NCBI GenBank assembly: GCA_028717605.1
Contig: JAQUNM010000022.1
Coordinates: forward strand, 1-8,317
DNA from: Minisyncoccota bacterium
GTDB lineage: Bacteria > Patescibacteriota > Minisyncoccia > Minisyncoccales > GWA2-38-27
Direction of reading: 5' to 3'
DNA: 8,317 nt
Positions 1-4,499 of the stretch are shown one piece after another. The notes under the pieces are model-generated. The model did no database searches and was not told the origin of the DNA. It worked only from the letters and a program-made list of their open reading frames with translations. Numbering within the stretch: the first letter of the stretch is position 1; the number at the start of each line of letters is the position of its first letter. The translations under genes were made by a program, and so were the position numbers.

Positions 1-3
1 TTA

Positions 4-228
4 ATGCTTAAAATAGAAAATAAAATCCCTCTTTTTAGCCAATATTTTGATTTAACTTTCTTAGAAGATAAAAACGCTTTTGCAATTATAATTAATTCAA
101 AAGATTGTAAACAGGTAAAAAAAAGAGCCCTTAATTATTTAAAAATAAACAATGTTGACCTAAAAAACACAAGAATTATTTGGTACCAAGGAAGTACCGG
201 GGATGCTTCTTGCGTTCCAGTAAAATAG
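4..228 (+). CDS. Short hypothetical protein, possibly the C-terminal end of a gene that begins before the window
   Basis: This encodes 74 residues if the ATG at position 4 is the start. The frame is still open at the window edge (the first codon is TTA, Leu), so the true start could lie upstream. I do not recognise the family. It has no signal peptide or membrane segment; it looks like a small mixed alpha/beta protein with a hydrophobic strand (AFAIIIN, about residues 26-32), a lysine-rich helix-like middle and a short tail with one Cys. Its TAG stop is followed after 18 bases by the exported VirB2-like gene on the same strand, and the stop overlaps the AGGAGA that could serve that gene, so the two are probably co-transcribed. 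No function is proposed. Confidence 0.5.
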   Translation: MLKIENKIPLFSQYFDLTFLEDKNAFAIIINSKDCKQVKKRALNYLKINNVDLKNTRIIWYQGSTGDASCVPVK

Positions 229-232
229 GAGA
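227..232 (+). promoter_or_regulatory. Possible Shine-Dalgarno AGGAGA ahead of the first VirB2-like gene
   Basis: AGGAGA overlaps the stop codon of the preceding ORF and lies 14 bases before the ATG at 247, longer than the usual 5-9. It is the only purine-rich Shine-Dalgarno-like element upstream of the rightward genes; most other starts here are preceded only by A/T. Confidence 0.35.
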
Positions 233-246
233 TAAAATAAAAAAAC

Positions 247-1404
247 ATGAAAAAGAGAAATAAAATCATTTTTGCCCTATCTATTCTTTTTGTTTTCGCA
301 TTATTTTTTATTTTTAATTTATCTTTTGCAGCAGACTGGGGAGGATGGGAAGTAACTTATCCCTGGAATCCGCCCGAACCAAACCTACCACAATATATAA
401 AGTATGTTTACCAAATTTCTTTCTGGGTTGGTGCTTTTTTGGCGGTAATTATGATAATAATTGGCGGCATAGAATGGTCAGGTGCAGCTGCCAATCCTCA
501 ACTTAAGGCTGCAGCGAAAAATAAAATAACCCGCTCAATAATAGGCCTACTCGCTCTTTTTAGTATCTATATTATCTTAAACACGGTTAATCCAGATTTA
601 GTGAGATTAAAAGATATAGTCATAAAAGAACCCACAACAAGCCAGAGCGAAGAAAATAAAATAAAACAAGAATTAATGGCAGGGAATTTTGTCTATACAG
701 CAAATGGTATTGCTATCGCAAACTCAATAAAAAAAGGAAAAACAGGAAGTATGGGAAATACCTTTGATCTCCCTGTTAATGGTTCTGGAGAATACGCAAA
801 ATTATTAACTCGCGCACTCTGCAGCCCGCCAGACGCAGATGAATTTAAAAACTTTAATTGTACAGCAGGGATTCCTATGGAAGTATGTGAGTGCCAAGGT
901 GGAGAAGGTGGTGTCCAAAATAGTTGCGGTAATTTTTGTATGGCTTCTTGCAAAAAATATCACGGCGACAGTGAAAAAATATATGGATTGATAGCGCCAA
1001 AAGATAGAGCAACGGGAGGACTCCCTTCTGAATGTACTAAACTCAACCATGCGCATGGTGGAGACCCGGTAGCTTGTAGTTGCTACGAAGCTTACGAAGA
1101 TTCATTCAGCTCAGTACAAACTTTCCAATTAGACTTACCATCTGGAGACAACCCTGCTATTTGTCTATGTGACAACGCCGGCACCACAGCCGCTTATTTT
1201 AAGGGGAAATATGGCATAGAAAAATTCCCTGAGTGTAGAAGCGAAACCCATGATTTCTGTATGGATTATTGTAAAAGATTAAAAGGATACAAGTTTGGCT
1301 ATACTTCTGCTTGTGAAGCAGACTATGCGTATGAAGCAGGATATTACACGGGTCACGGCCCCGACCATGCACAATTCACACCAAGATGCACTTGTGTTAA
1401 ATAA
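247..1404 (+). CDS. Exported VirB2/TrbC-like membrane protein with a duplicated eight-cysteine C-terminal domain
   Basis: This encodes 385 residues. Residues 1-28 are a signal peptide with a KKR start, a long hydrophobic core and a likely cut after S-F-A28. Two hydrophobic helices follow (about 57-75 and 97-113), joined by a short basic loop with an NP at 83-84; the first ends in IIGG and the second runs into NTVNP. This is the helical-hairpin plan of VirB2/TrbC pilin-like proteins common in CPR genomes; that assignment is inference from pattern. After an LKD-x-x-x-KE stretch and a linker (about 128-190) comes a head with 18 Cys at 192, 205, 214, 216, 227, 231, 235, 263, 277, 279, 306, 308, 330, 338, 342, 356, 381 and 383. 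Residues 214-279 and 306-383 repeat the order CxC, C, FCMxxC, C, CxC. The even Cys count and the signal peptide suggest a disulfide-bonded domain outside the membrane. The next gene shares the N-terminal plan. The head's function is unknown; adhesion or subunit contact are possible. Confidence 0.8.
   Translation: MKKRNKIIFALSILFVFALFFIFNLSFAADWGGWEVTYPWNPPEPNLPQYIKYVYQISFWVGAFLAVIMIIIGGIEWSGAAANPQLKAAAKNKITRSIIGLLALFSIYIILNTVNPDLVRLKDIVIKEPTTSQSEENKIKQELMAGNFVYTANGIAIANSIKKGKTGSMGNTFDLPVNGSGEYAKLLTRALCSPPDADEFKNFNCTAGIPMEVCECQGGEGGVQNSCGNFCMASCKKYHGDSEKIYGLIAPKDRATGGLPSECTKLNHAHGGDPVACSCYEAYEDSFSSVQTFQLDLPSGDNPAICLCDNAGTTAAYFKGKYGIEKFPECRSETHDFCMDYCKRLKGYKFGYTSACEADYAYEAGYYTGHGPDHAQFTPRCTCVK
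886..1398 (+). repeat. Internal protein duplication: two eight-cysteine units
   Basis: Unit 1 covers residues 214-279 and unit 2 residues 306-383 of the first VirB2-like protein. Each has the order CxC, a single C, FCMxxCK followed by K or R, a single C, and a closing CxC. All four CxC pairs follow a Pro by one to three residues. Spacing within units differs (the C before FCM is 4 residues away in unit 1 and 8 in unit 2), so the duplication is old and visible mainly through the cysteines. Confidence 0.65.
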
Positions 1405-1430
1405 AACACAGTGCGCGGCAATCTTATAAT

Positions 1431-2411
1431 ATGCAAAAAGTTACTCACGTCTTTGCTTTTTTTTTAGCTTCCACCGCACTTATGTTTTTTCTAAGTCTGT
1501 CCTTCGCTATTATAGGCTATGCTCAGATAGAACCAGAAGTTGAGTATCCAGAAGCTTTTGGTGAAGCGCCAACAACAACTCTTCCTGAATACGTTGTTTA
1601 TCTTTATAGATTTGCCATAGTAAGCGCAGGCGCTTTAGCAATGTTAATGTTAATAATCGGAGGGCTTCGGTTGATGACATCTTCTGGAAACCCTACAAAG
1701 TTAGAAAAGGGGAGGAAACAAGTTTTAAATGCAATCTTAGGACTTATAATTATATTGTTTTCAGCTTCAATTTTAGCGCTAATAAATCCAAAGCTTTTAA
1801 CATTAAAAGACTTAAGTGTTAAAGAATATACTTACGAAGGGCCCTCTTTAAAAGAAATGATAGAAGAATATAAATCTAAATATTATCCTTATTCTGGAAG
1901 CCCCTCAAGTAGTAGTGGAACTTCTTCTGATATTTGGGACATAAACGCAGCTACGGCTGAGGAAATTGAAAATTATCTAAAAACAAACTTTCCTAAAAGC
2001 CCGTTAATAGGAAAAGGAAATGTTTATGTTGAAGCAGGAAAGGAATACGGCGTTAACCCAACTTTTATGCTTGGCATTGCTAACGCTGAAACCAGTATGG
2101 GCCTACAAAATCTACAGTCGGGTAATGGGCTTTATGGAACAAATAATCCTTGTGGTATAGCCTGTCTCCCTTGTAAAAGATATAGCTCCTGGGAAGAAGG
2201 GATAAGGGCGTGTACAAAAAACGCTGGCACTGAAATGTATAAAAGATTAAATGGAATAAAAGAATTTAGACTAAGGTGGTGTGGTTATGAACTGGATCTT
2301 GGTGAAAATCCACCAGTAACTCTATCTGATGGCGACCAAATAACTTATGAGTGTAAAAATGGAAATTCAAAATGGGAAGAAGAAGTAGGAGTTATTATGA
2401 ACGCCTTTTAA
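1431..2411 (+). CDS. VirB2/TrbC-like membrane protein fused to a glucosaminidase/lysozyme-like domain
   Basis: This encodes 326 residues. The signal peptide probably ends at G-Y-A31. Hydrophobic helices at about 60-79 and 98-117 are separated by a polar loop with GNP at 86-88; the first ends in LIIGG and the second runs into INPKL. The hairpin and following LKD-x-x-VKE (125-132) match the upstream protein: LP-x-Y before helix 1, IIGG, NP, I-x-GL, FS, INP or VNP. A Ser/Gly-rich linker (about 155-166) leads to the head, where YGVNP (206-210), a helix ending ANAETSMG (217-224) and GTNNPCGI (236-243) resemble the glucosaminidase/lysozyme-like fold, with E220 the candidate catalytic acid. Six Cys lie in this head. 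It likely cuts peptidoglycan, its own or a neighbour's; combining VirB1-like and VirB2-like roles in one chain is inference. No Shine-Dalgarno precedes the ATG 26 bases after the previous stop. A run of nine T lies within signal-peptide codons 9-12. Confidence 0.78.
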   Translation: MQKVTHVFAFFLASTALMFFLSLSFAIIGYAQIEPEVEYPEAFGEAPTTTLPEYVVYLYRFAIVSAGALAMLMLIIGGLRLMTSSGNPTKLEKGRKQVLNAILGLIIILFSASILALINPKLLTLKDLSVKEYTYEGPSLKEMIEEYKSKYYPYSGSPSSSSGTSSDIWDINAATAEEIENYLKTNFPKSPLIGKGNVYVEAGKEYGVNPTFMLGIANAETSMGLQNLQSGNGLYGTNNPCGIACLPCKRYSSWEEGIRACTKNAGTEMYKRLNGIKEFRLRWCGYELDLGENPPVTLSDGDQITYECKNGNSKWEEEVGVIMNAF

Positions 2412-2428
2412 ATTTTTTATAAAATTTA
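2409..2428 (+). terminator. Weak AT-only hairpin at the end of the VirB2-like gene pair
   Basis: A perfect 8-bp inverted repeat with a 4-base loop (arms 2409-2416 and 2421-2428) begins at the stop codon itself. It is entirely A/T and no clean T-run follows, so it is at best a weak terminator or mRNA end; such palindromes also arise by chance in this composition. Confidence 0.2.
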
Positions 2429-2457
2429 TATCAAAACTCTATATTTATTTTTATTTA

Positions 2458-2466
2458 TTTAAAGAG
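2458..2466 (+). repeat. Direct repeat TTTAAAGAG flanking the G+C-rich segment, left copy
   Basis: TTTAAAGAG occurs immediately left of the lipoprotein terminator and again at 2929-2937, upstream of the lipoprotein start, in the same orientation. A 9-base direct repeat could be a target duplication from insertion of the segment between, but both copies sit in T/A-rich context where chance matches are common. Confidence 0.3.
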
Positions 2467-2490
2467 ATGAGGCGACTTTCGTCGCCTCAT
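2467..2490 (-). terminator. Strong hairpin terminator of the lipoprotein gene
   Basis: A perfect 10-bp inverted repeat (arms 2467-2476 and 2481-2490, six G/C pairs) closes a 4-base loop. Read leftwards the RNA loop is GAAA closed by C-G, a very stable GNRA-type tetraloop, and the stem is followed by CTCTTT. Read rightwards the loop is TTTC and the next bases are AAAA. The polarity therefore fits termination of the leftward lipoprotein gene, whose stop lies 23 bases upstream of the stem. It may also block rightward read-through from the VirB2-like genes. Confidence 0.75.
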
Positions 2491-2513
2491 AAAACTAATC
2501 AGGATCCTGTGCT

Positions 2514-2864
2514 CTATGCGTTGCCGCAGTCGTGCACAAACCAGTACCTTCCGTTGTATTCTATTATCATCTCTTGCGTGCGGAAGACCCCTTCTTCCGG
2601 AATCCACGCATCTACCGTCGCATATACGGTATATCGCTGATAATAGTCATACCACTCTACCTTGAAGCTGACCAGTTGATAGGAATTGCCCGATTCCTGG
2701 GCATACCTATTAATGGCATCCAGTATGTCAGCTTCAGTGGGCTTTACTGGTGGAGGAACCGTGCTTCCCTCCTTATTGTAGTACGTCTTGGTCCCGCAGC
2801 CCGCCATAAATATAGCCGTTATAGCTACCAGGACGCAAACGAAGATCAAAACAAACCTCTTCAT
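2514..2864 (-). CDS. Small lipoprotein of unknown function with foreign base composition
   Basis: This encodes 116 residues from the ATG at 2864. A GTG at 2873 is in frame, but its G is the last base of the Shine-Dalgarno GGGAGG (2873-2878), so the ATG 8 bases further on is the real start. The N-terminus has KR, a hydrophobic stretch and a lipobox M-A-G-C with Cys at 23, so the product is probably lipid-anchored outside the membrane. A short Pro-rich linker follows (PPPVKP), then a compact domain of about 80 residues beginning with a helix (EADILDAINRYAQE) and continuing as Tyr/Trp-rich strands (FKVEWYDYY, GRYWFVHDC). I do not recognise the family; the helix-then-strands order recalls small cystatin-like or SH3-like lipoprotein domains, which is only a guess. 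G+C is about 48% over three counted 60-base lines, against about 28-35% in neighbours, and it alone has a strong Shine-Dalgarno. Horizontal acquisition is likely. Confidence 0.8.
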   Translation of the reverse strand: MKRFVLIFVCVLVAITAIFMAGCGTKTYYNKEGSTVPPPVKPTEADILDAINRYAQESGNSYQLVSFKVEWYDYYQRYTVYATVDAWIPEEGVFRTQEMIIEYNGRYWFVHDCGNA

Positions 2865-2872
2865 CTTCGACA

Positions 2873-2878
2873 CCTCCC
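2873..2878 (-). promoter_or_regulatory. Strong Shine-Dalgarno GGGAGG that decides the lipoprotein start
   Basis: GGGAGG on the minus strand ends 8 bases before the ATG at 2864 and overlaps the in-frame GTG at 2873, ruling out the GTG as start. It is the best Shine-Dalgarno in the window; the surrounding housekeeping genes have none. Confidence 0.8.
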
Positions 2879-2906
2879 ATAGGATAGGATCGTATATATT
2901 TATAAT

Positions 2907-2926
2907 TAAAATCCAGAAGGATTTTA
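2907..2926 (-). repeat. Inverted repeat in the lipoprotein mRNA leader
   Basis: A perfect 8-bp inverted repeat (arms 2907-2914 and 2919-2926) with a 4-base loop lies about 40 bases before the lipoprotein start, within the leader predicted from the promoter at 2963-2990. It could be a leader hairpin or an operator-like site; no T-run follows in the leftward direction, so it does not look like an attenuator. Confidence 0.4.
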
Positions 2927-2928
2927 TT

Positions 2929-2937
2929 TTTAAAGAG
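2929..2937 (+). repeat. Direct repeat TTTAAAGAG flanking the G+C-rich segment, right copy
   Basis: This is the second copy of the 9-mer at 2458-2466. The copies bracket 462 bases holding the hairpin terminator, the lipoprotein gene, its Shine-Dalgarno and the leader hairpin, while the AT-rich promoter lies outside. Confidence 0.3.
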
Positions 2938-2962
2938 CAAACTAAGTGCTCAAACTATAAAT

Positions 2963-2990
2963 AGTATACAATATATACAAAAAAAATCAA
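2963..2990 (-). promoter_or_regulatory. Sigma70-type promoter for the lipoprotein gene
   Basis: On the minus strand, TTGATT (2985-2990), a 16-base spacer and TATACT (2963-2968) lie just after the yidC stop. Transcription would start near 2956 and give a leader of about 90 bases before the lipoprotein ATG. The promoter is in AT-rich sequence like the rest of the genome, outside the G+C-rich segment. Confidence 0.55.
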
Positions 2991-2993
2991 GAG

Positions 2994-3752
2994 TTATTTG
3001 TTCTCGGCTTCTATTTTGCGATAAACAATTTTTGTTTGCAAAATACCAACCGCAGTAGATAAAGACCAATAAAGGGGCAATGCCGCAGGTAGGGTAAGGC
3101 AAATAATCACAGTAAATATCGGCAGGAAATAAATCATTTGGTTTTGCATCACTTTTTGGAAAGTGCCTTCCTTTTTCTTCTTCTCTTTTTTCTTTGTTTT
3201 CGGTTTATATTTTTTTTGCATGGAAAAAGTAAGCTTTGAGTAAATAAACTGAACAACACCGGTTAAAACTGCCAAAAAGGGGCTTGCTTTTGCTAAGTTT
3301 ATCAACCCTAAAAACATAGGGTTGATCTCTCCTGGATTTTTAACAAATGGATAGAGCAACTTTAACTGTTCAGGGCCAATATTCGTTCTTAAAATCTGGA
3401 AAAGAGCAATTAAAATAACTATTTGCACTATCATTGGCGCAAAACTTGAAAAAGGATTGAATTTCTTTTCTTTCCAAAGTTTCCTAATTTCTTCGCTTTG
3501 TTTCATTGGATCGTCTTTGTATTTTTCCTGAAGCTCTTTCATTTCTTCCTGGACCTCTGCTCCTTTTATTTGAGCGTCTCTTTGTTTCAAAATAGCGTGT
3601 GTATCAAGCCTCCAGGTTATTGCTTTTACTAAAATCGTTAATAAAATTATAGCAAGTCCAAAATCAACCATAGGCAAATTATAAAAAACAACCAATATAT
3701 TCAAAAACGGCTGGTATAGAATTTTCTGGAAAATAAAAGTTAATGGGTTCAT
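2994..3752 (-). CDS. yidC: Membrane protein insertase YidC/Oxa1
   Basis: This inserts membrane proteins into the cytoplasmic membrane alone or with SecYEG. The 252 residues form a short YidC without the large periplasmic domain of Gram-negative forms. Membrane segments are at about 29-46, 104-122, 145-173 and 207-230. The charged cytoplasmic hairpin between the first two (about 55-98) ends in KKFNPFSSFAPMIVQ, matching the family motif NP-x-x-x-x-x-P-x-x-x-Q, and the last segment has the family pattern FP-x-x-LPLYW. A very Lys-rich loop (about 180-195) precedes it and may contact ribosomes. The usual groove Arg in the first helix is replaced by Lys43, and the Pro normally five residues on is Arg48. 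It follows rnpA by 13 bases in the rpmH-rnpA-yidC order typical of bacterial origins. Confidence 0.95.
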   Translation of the reverse strand: MNPLTFIFQKILYQPFLNILVVFYNLPMVDFGLAIILLTILVKAITWRLDTHAILKQRDAQIKGAEVQEEMKELQEKYKDDPMKQSEEIRKLWKEKKFNPFSSFAPMIVQIVILIALFQILRTNIGPEQLKLLYPFVKNPGEINPMFLGLINLAKASPFLAVLTGVVQFIYSKLTFSMQKKYKPKTKKKEKKKKEGTFQKVMQNQMIYFLPIFTVIICLTLPAALPLYWSLSTAVGILQTKIVYRKIEAENK

Positions 3753-3765
3753 AAAATTTAATATT

Positions 3766-4113
3766 TTATCGGTTTTTTAATCGTAAATTAGAAATTTCCA
3801 ATAATTTATTTATTTCTTTATTAATTTCTTTAAAATTTTTATTTAATATGCTCCCTAAAGCAATTACAATTCCGTCCACTTCTTTAATATTATCAATTTC
3901 CCCCCTTAAGCTTTCTCTTATTTGCCGTTTTATTTTATTCCTTTCTGTGCTTTTTTTTGATACTTTAATCGGCACTATAACTGAAAAACGAGGAGGGGAG
4001 TGCTTTTTATTTTTAATAATCTTTAAAAGTAAAAAATCTGACCTAAAACTTTCCCCTCTTTTAAATATGGTTTCGACTTCTTTTTTATTTAGACGATTCT
4101 TAGAAGGGAGCAT
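3766..4113 (-). CDS. rnpA: Ribonuclease P protein component
   Basis: This is the protein subunit that binds the RNase P RNA and pre-tRNA 5' leader for tRNA maturation. At 115 residues it has family length. It begins with LPSKNRL (the family start is L-x-K-x-x-RL), has the FKRGESFRSDFLLL central strand region, and carries the RNR signature as ERNKIKRQIRE (R58, N59, K62, R63). It is strongly basic. The ATG lies one base after the rpmH stop (TAA A ATG), so translation is probably coupled. An RNase P RNA gene is not seen in this window. Confidence 0.95.
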   Translation of the reverse strand: MLPSKNRLNKKEVETIFKRGESFRSDFLLLKIIKNKKHSPPRFSVIVPIKVSKKSTERNKIKRQIRESLRGEIDNIKEVDGIVIALGSILNKNFKEINKEINKLLEISNLRLKNR

Positions 4114-4114
4114 T

Positions 4115-4249
4115 TTAATGAGTTAATTTTTTTCTTTTTTTTGCTCGTCTTCTTTTTAAAACTTTTTTGCCTGGTTTTGTCTTTGATCTTTTTCTAAAAC
4201 CGTGTGTCTTTTTTCTTTTTTTATTTTTAGGTTGATAAGTTATACTCAT
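4115..4249 (-). CDS. rpmH: 50S ribosomal protein L34
   Basis: The 44-residue product begins MSITYQPKNKKRKK and continues THGFRKRSKTKPGKKVLKRR, then ends AKKRKKLTH, the almost invariant L34 pattern. It is a very basic small protein that binds 23S rRNA in the large subunit. It is the first gene of the leftward rpmH-rnpA-yidC unit, 250 bases from the divergent dnaA start, the classic arrangement at bacterial replication origins. No Shine-Dalgarno is visible; the leader is A/T only. Confidence 0.96.
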   Translation of the reverse strand: MSITYQPKNKKRKKTHGFRKRSKTKPGKKVLKRRRAKKRKKLTH

Positions 4250-4300
4250 AAAAACAATTAAATTATTTTTATTTTATTTTTTTAAAATTTTAACTTTTTT

Positions 4301-4329
4301 AGTATATCTTTTTCTCTTATAAATGTCAA
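4301..4329 (-). promoter_or_regulatory. Near-consensus promoter for rpmH-rnpA-yidC
   Basis: On the minus strand, TTGACA (4324-4329), a 17-base spacer and TATACT (4301-4306) give a consensus -35, ideal spacing and a one-mismatch -10. Transcription would begin near 4294, leaving a leader of about 45 A/T-rich bases before rpmH. It is the strongest promoter in the window, as expected for a ribosomal protein gene. Confidence 0.8.
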
Positions 4330-4389
4330 AATTATAAATACAAAACTTGCAATTTGTTTCTTCTTCTTTATAATTTTAGATTGGCTGAA

Positions 4390-4449
4390 ATATCCCCAAT
4401 TTCCACAAGTTTTCCCCACCTTTTTACCTTGACTAATTTTTGGGGAAAA
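4390..4449. promoter_or_regulatory. Cluster of DnaA-box-like 9-mers upstream of dnaA
   Basis: Compared with the DnaA box TTATCCACA, 7 of 9 bases match at 4390-4398, 4399-4407 and 4410-4418 (all plus strand) and at 4441-4449 (minus strand). The first two abut. The last two are a perfect 9-bp inverted repeat (TTTTCCCCA and TGGGGAAAA) around the -35 of the dnaA promoter. Several degenerate sites in 60 bases fit an autoregulatory or origin-bound DnaA cluster. Each site alone would be weak evidence in such AT-rich DNA. Confidence 0.5.
4400..4410 (+). repeat. Direct repeat TTTCCACAAGT, copy 1
   Basis: The 11-base sequence TTTCCACAAGT occurs here upstream of dnaA and again at 5889-5899 downstream of it, same strand. 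It contains the core of a DnaA box, so the pair probably marks two DnaA-binding regions flanking the gene. Confidence 0.6.
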
Positions 4450-4457
4450 ATTAAAAT
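4429..4457 (+). promoter_or_regulatory. dnaA promoter
   Basis: TTGACT (4429-4434), a 17-base spacer and TAAAAT (4452-4457) predict a transcript starting near 4464, about 36 bases before the dnaA ATG. The reverse DnaA-box-like TGGGGAAAA lies in the spacer, which would let DnaA compete with RNA polymerase; this is inference. Confidence 0.6.
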
Positions 4458-4499
4458 TAAATCTCGATTTTCTTTAATTAAATTTAAACACAAAAAGCC

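Noticed and set aside
693..1056. Two minus-strand open frames inside the cysteine-rich gene
   Set aside because: They are shadows; the plus-strand frame has a signal peptide, helices and a repeated Cys pattern.
1425..1430. TATAAT directly before the ATG of the lysozyme-headed gene, as a promoter -10
   Set aside because: There is no -35 at 16-18 bases, and transcription from it would start inside the coding region.
2467..2490. The hairpin as an integron attC site or an insertion-sequence end
   Set aside because: There are no GTT/AAC core boxes, no matching inverted end on the other side of the gene, and no integrase or transposase; a terminator explains it.
2500..2509. Palindrome CAGGATCCTG after the lipoprotein stop, as a regulator site or cloning junction
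   Set aside because: It is a single 10-bp palindrome with no promoter nearby, and the surrounding sequence shows no vector-like features.
2532..2882. A 116-codon open frame on the plus strand covering the whole lipoprotein gene
   Set aside because: It is the antisense shadow of a gene with a clear lipobox, Shine-Dalgarno and terminator; its own translation has no family features.
4410..4449. TTTTCCCCA/TGGGGAAAA inverted repeat as a terminator
   Set aside because: The 22-base loop, its position over the dnaA -35 and the lack of a following T-run argue against a terminator; it is reported as DnaA-box-like sites.
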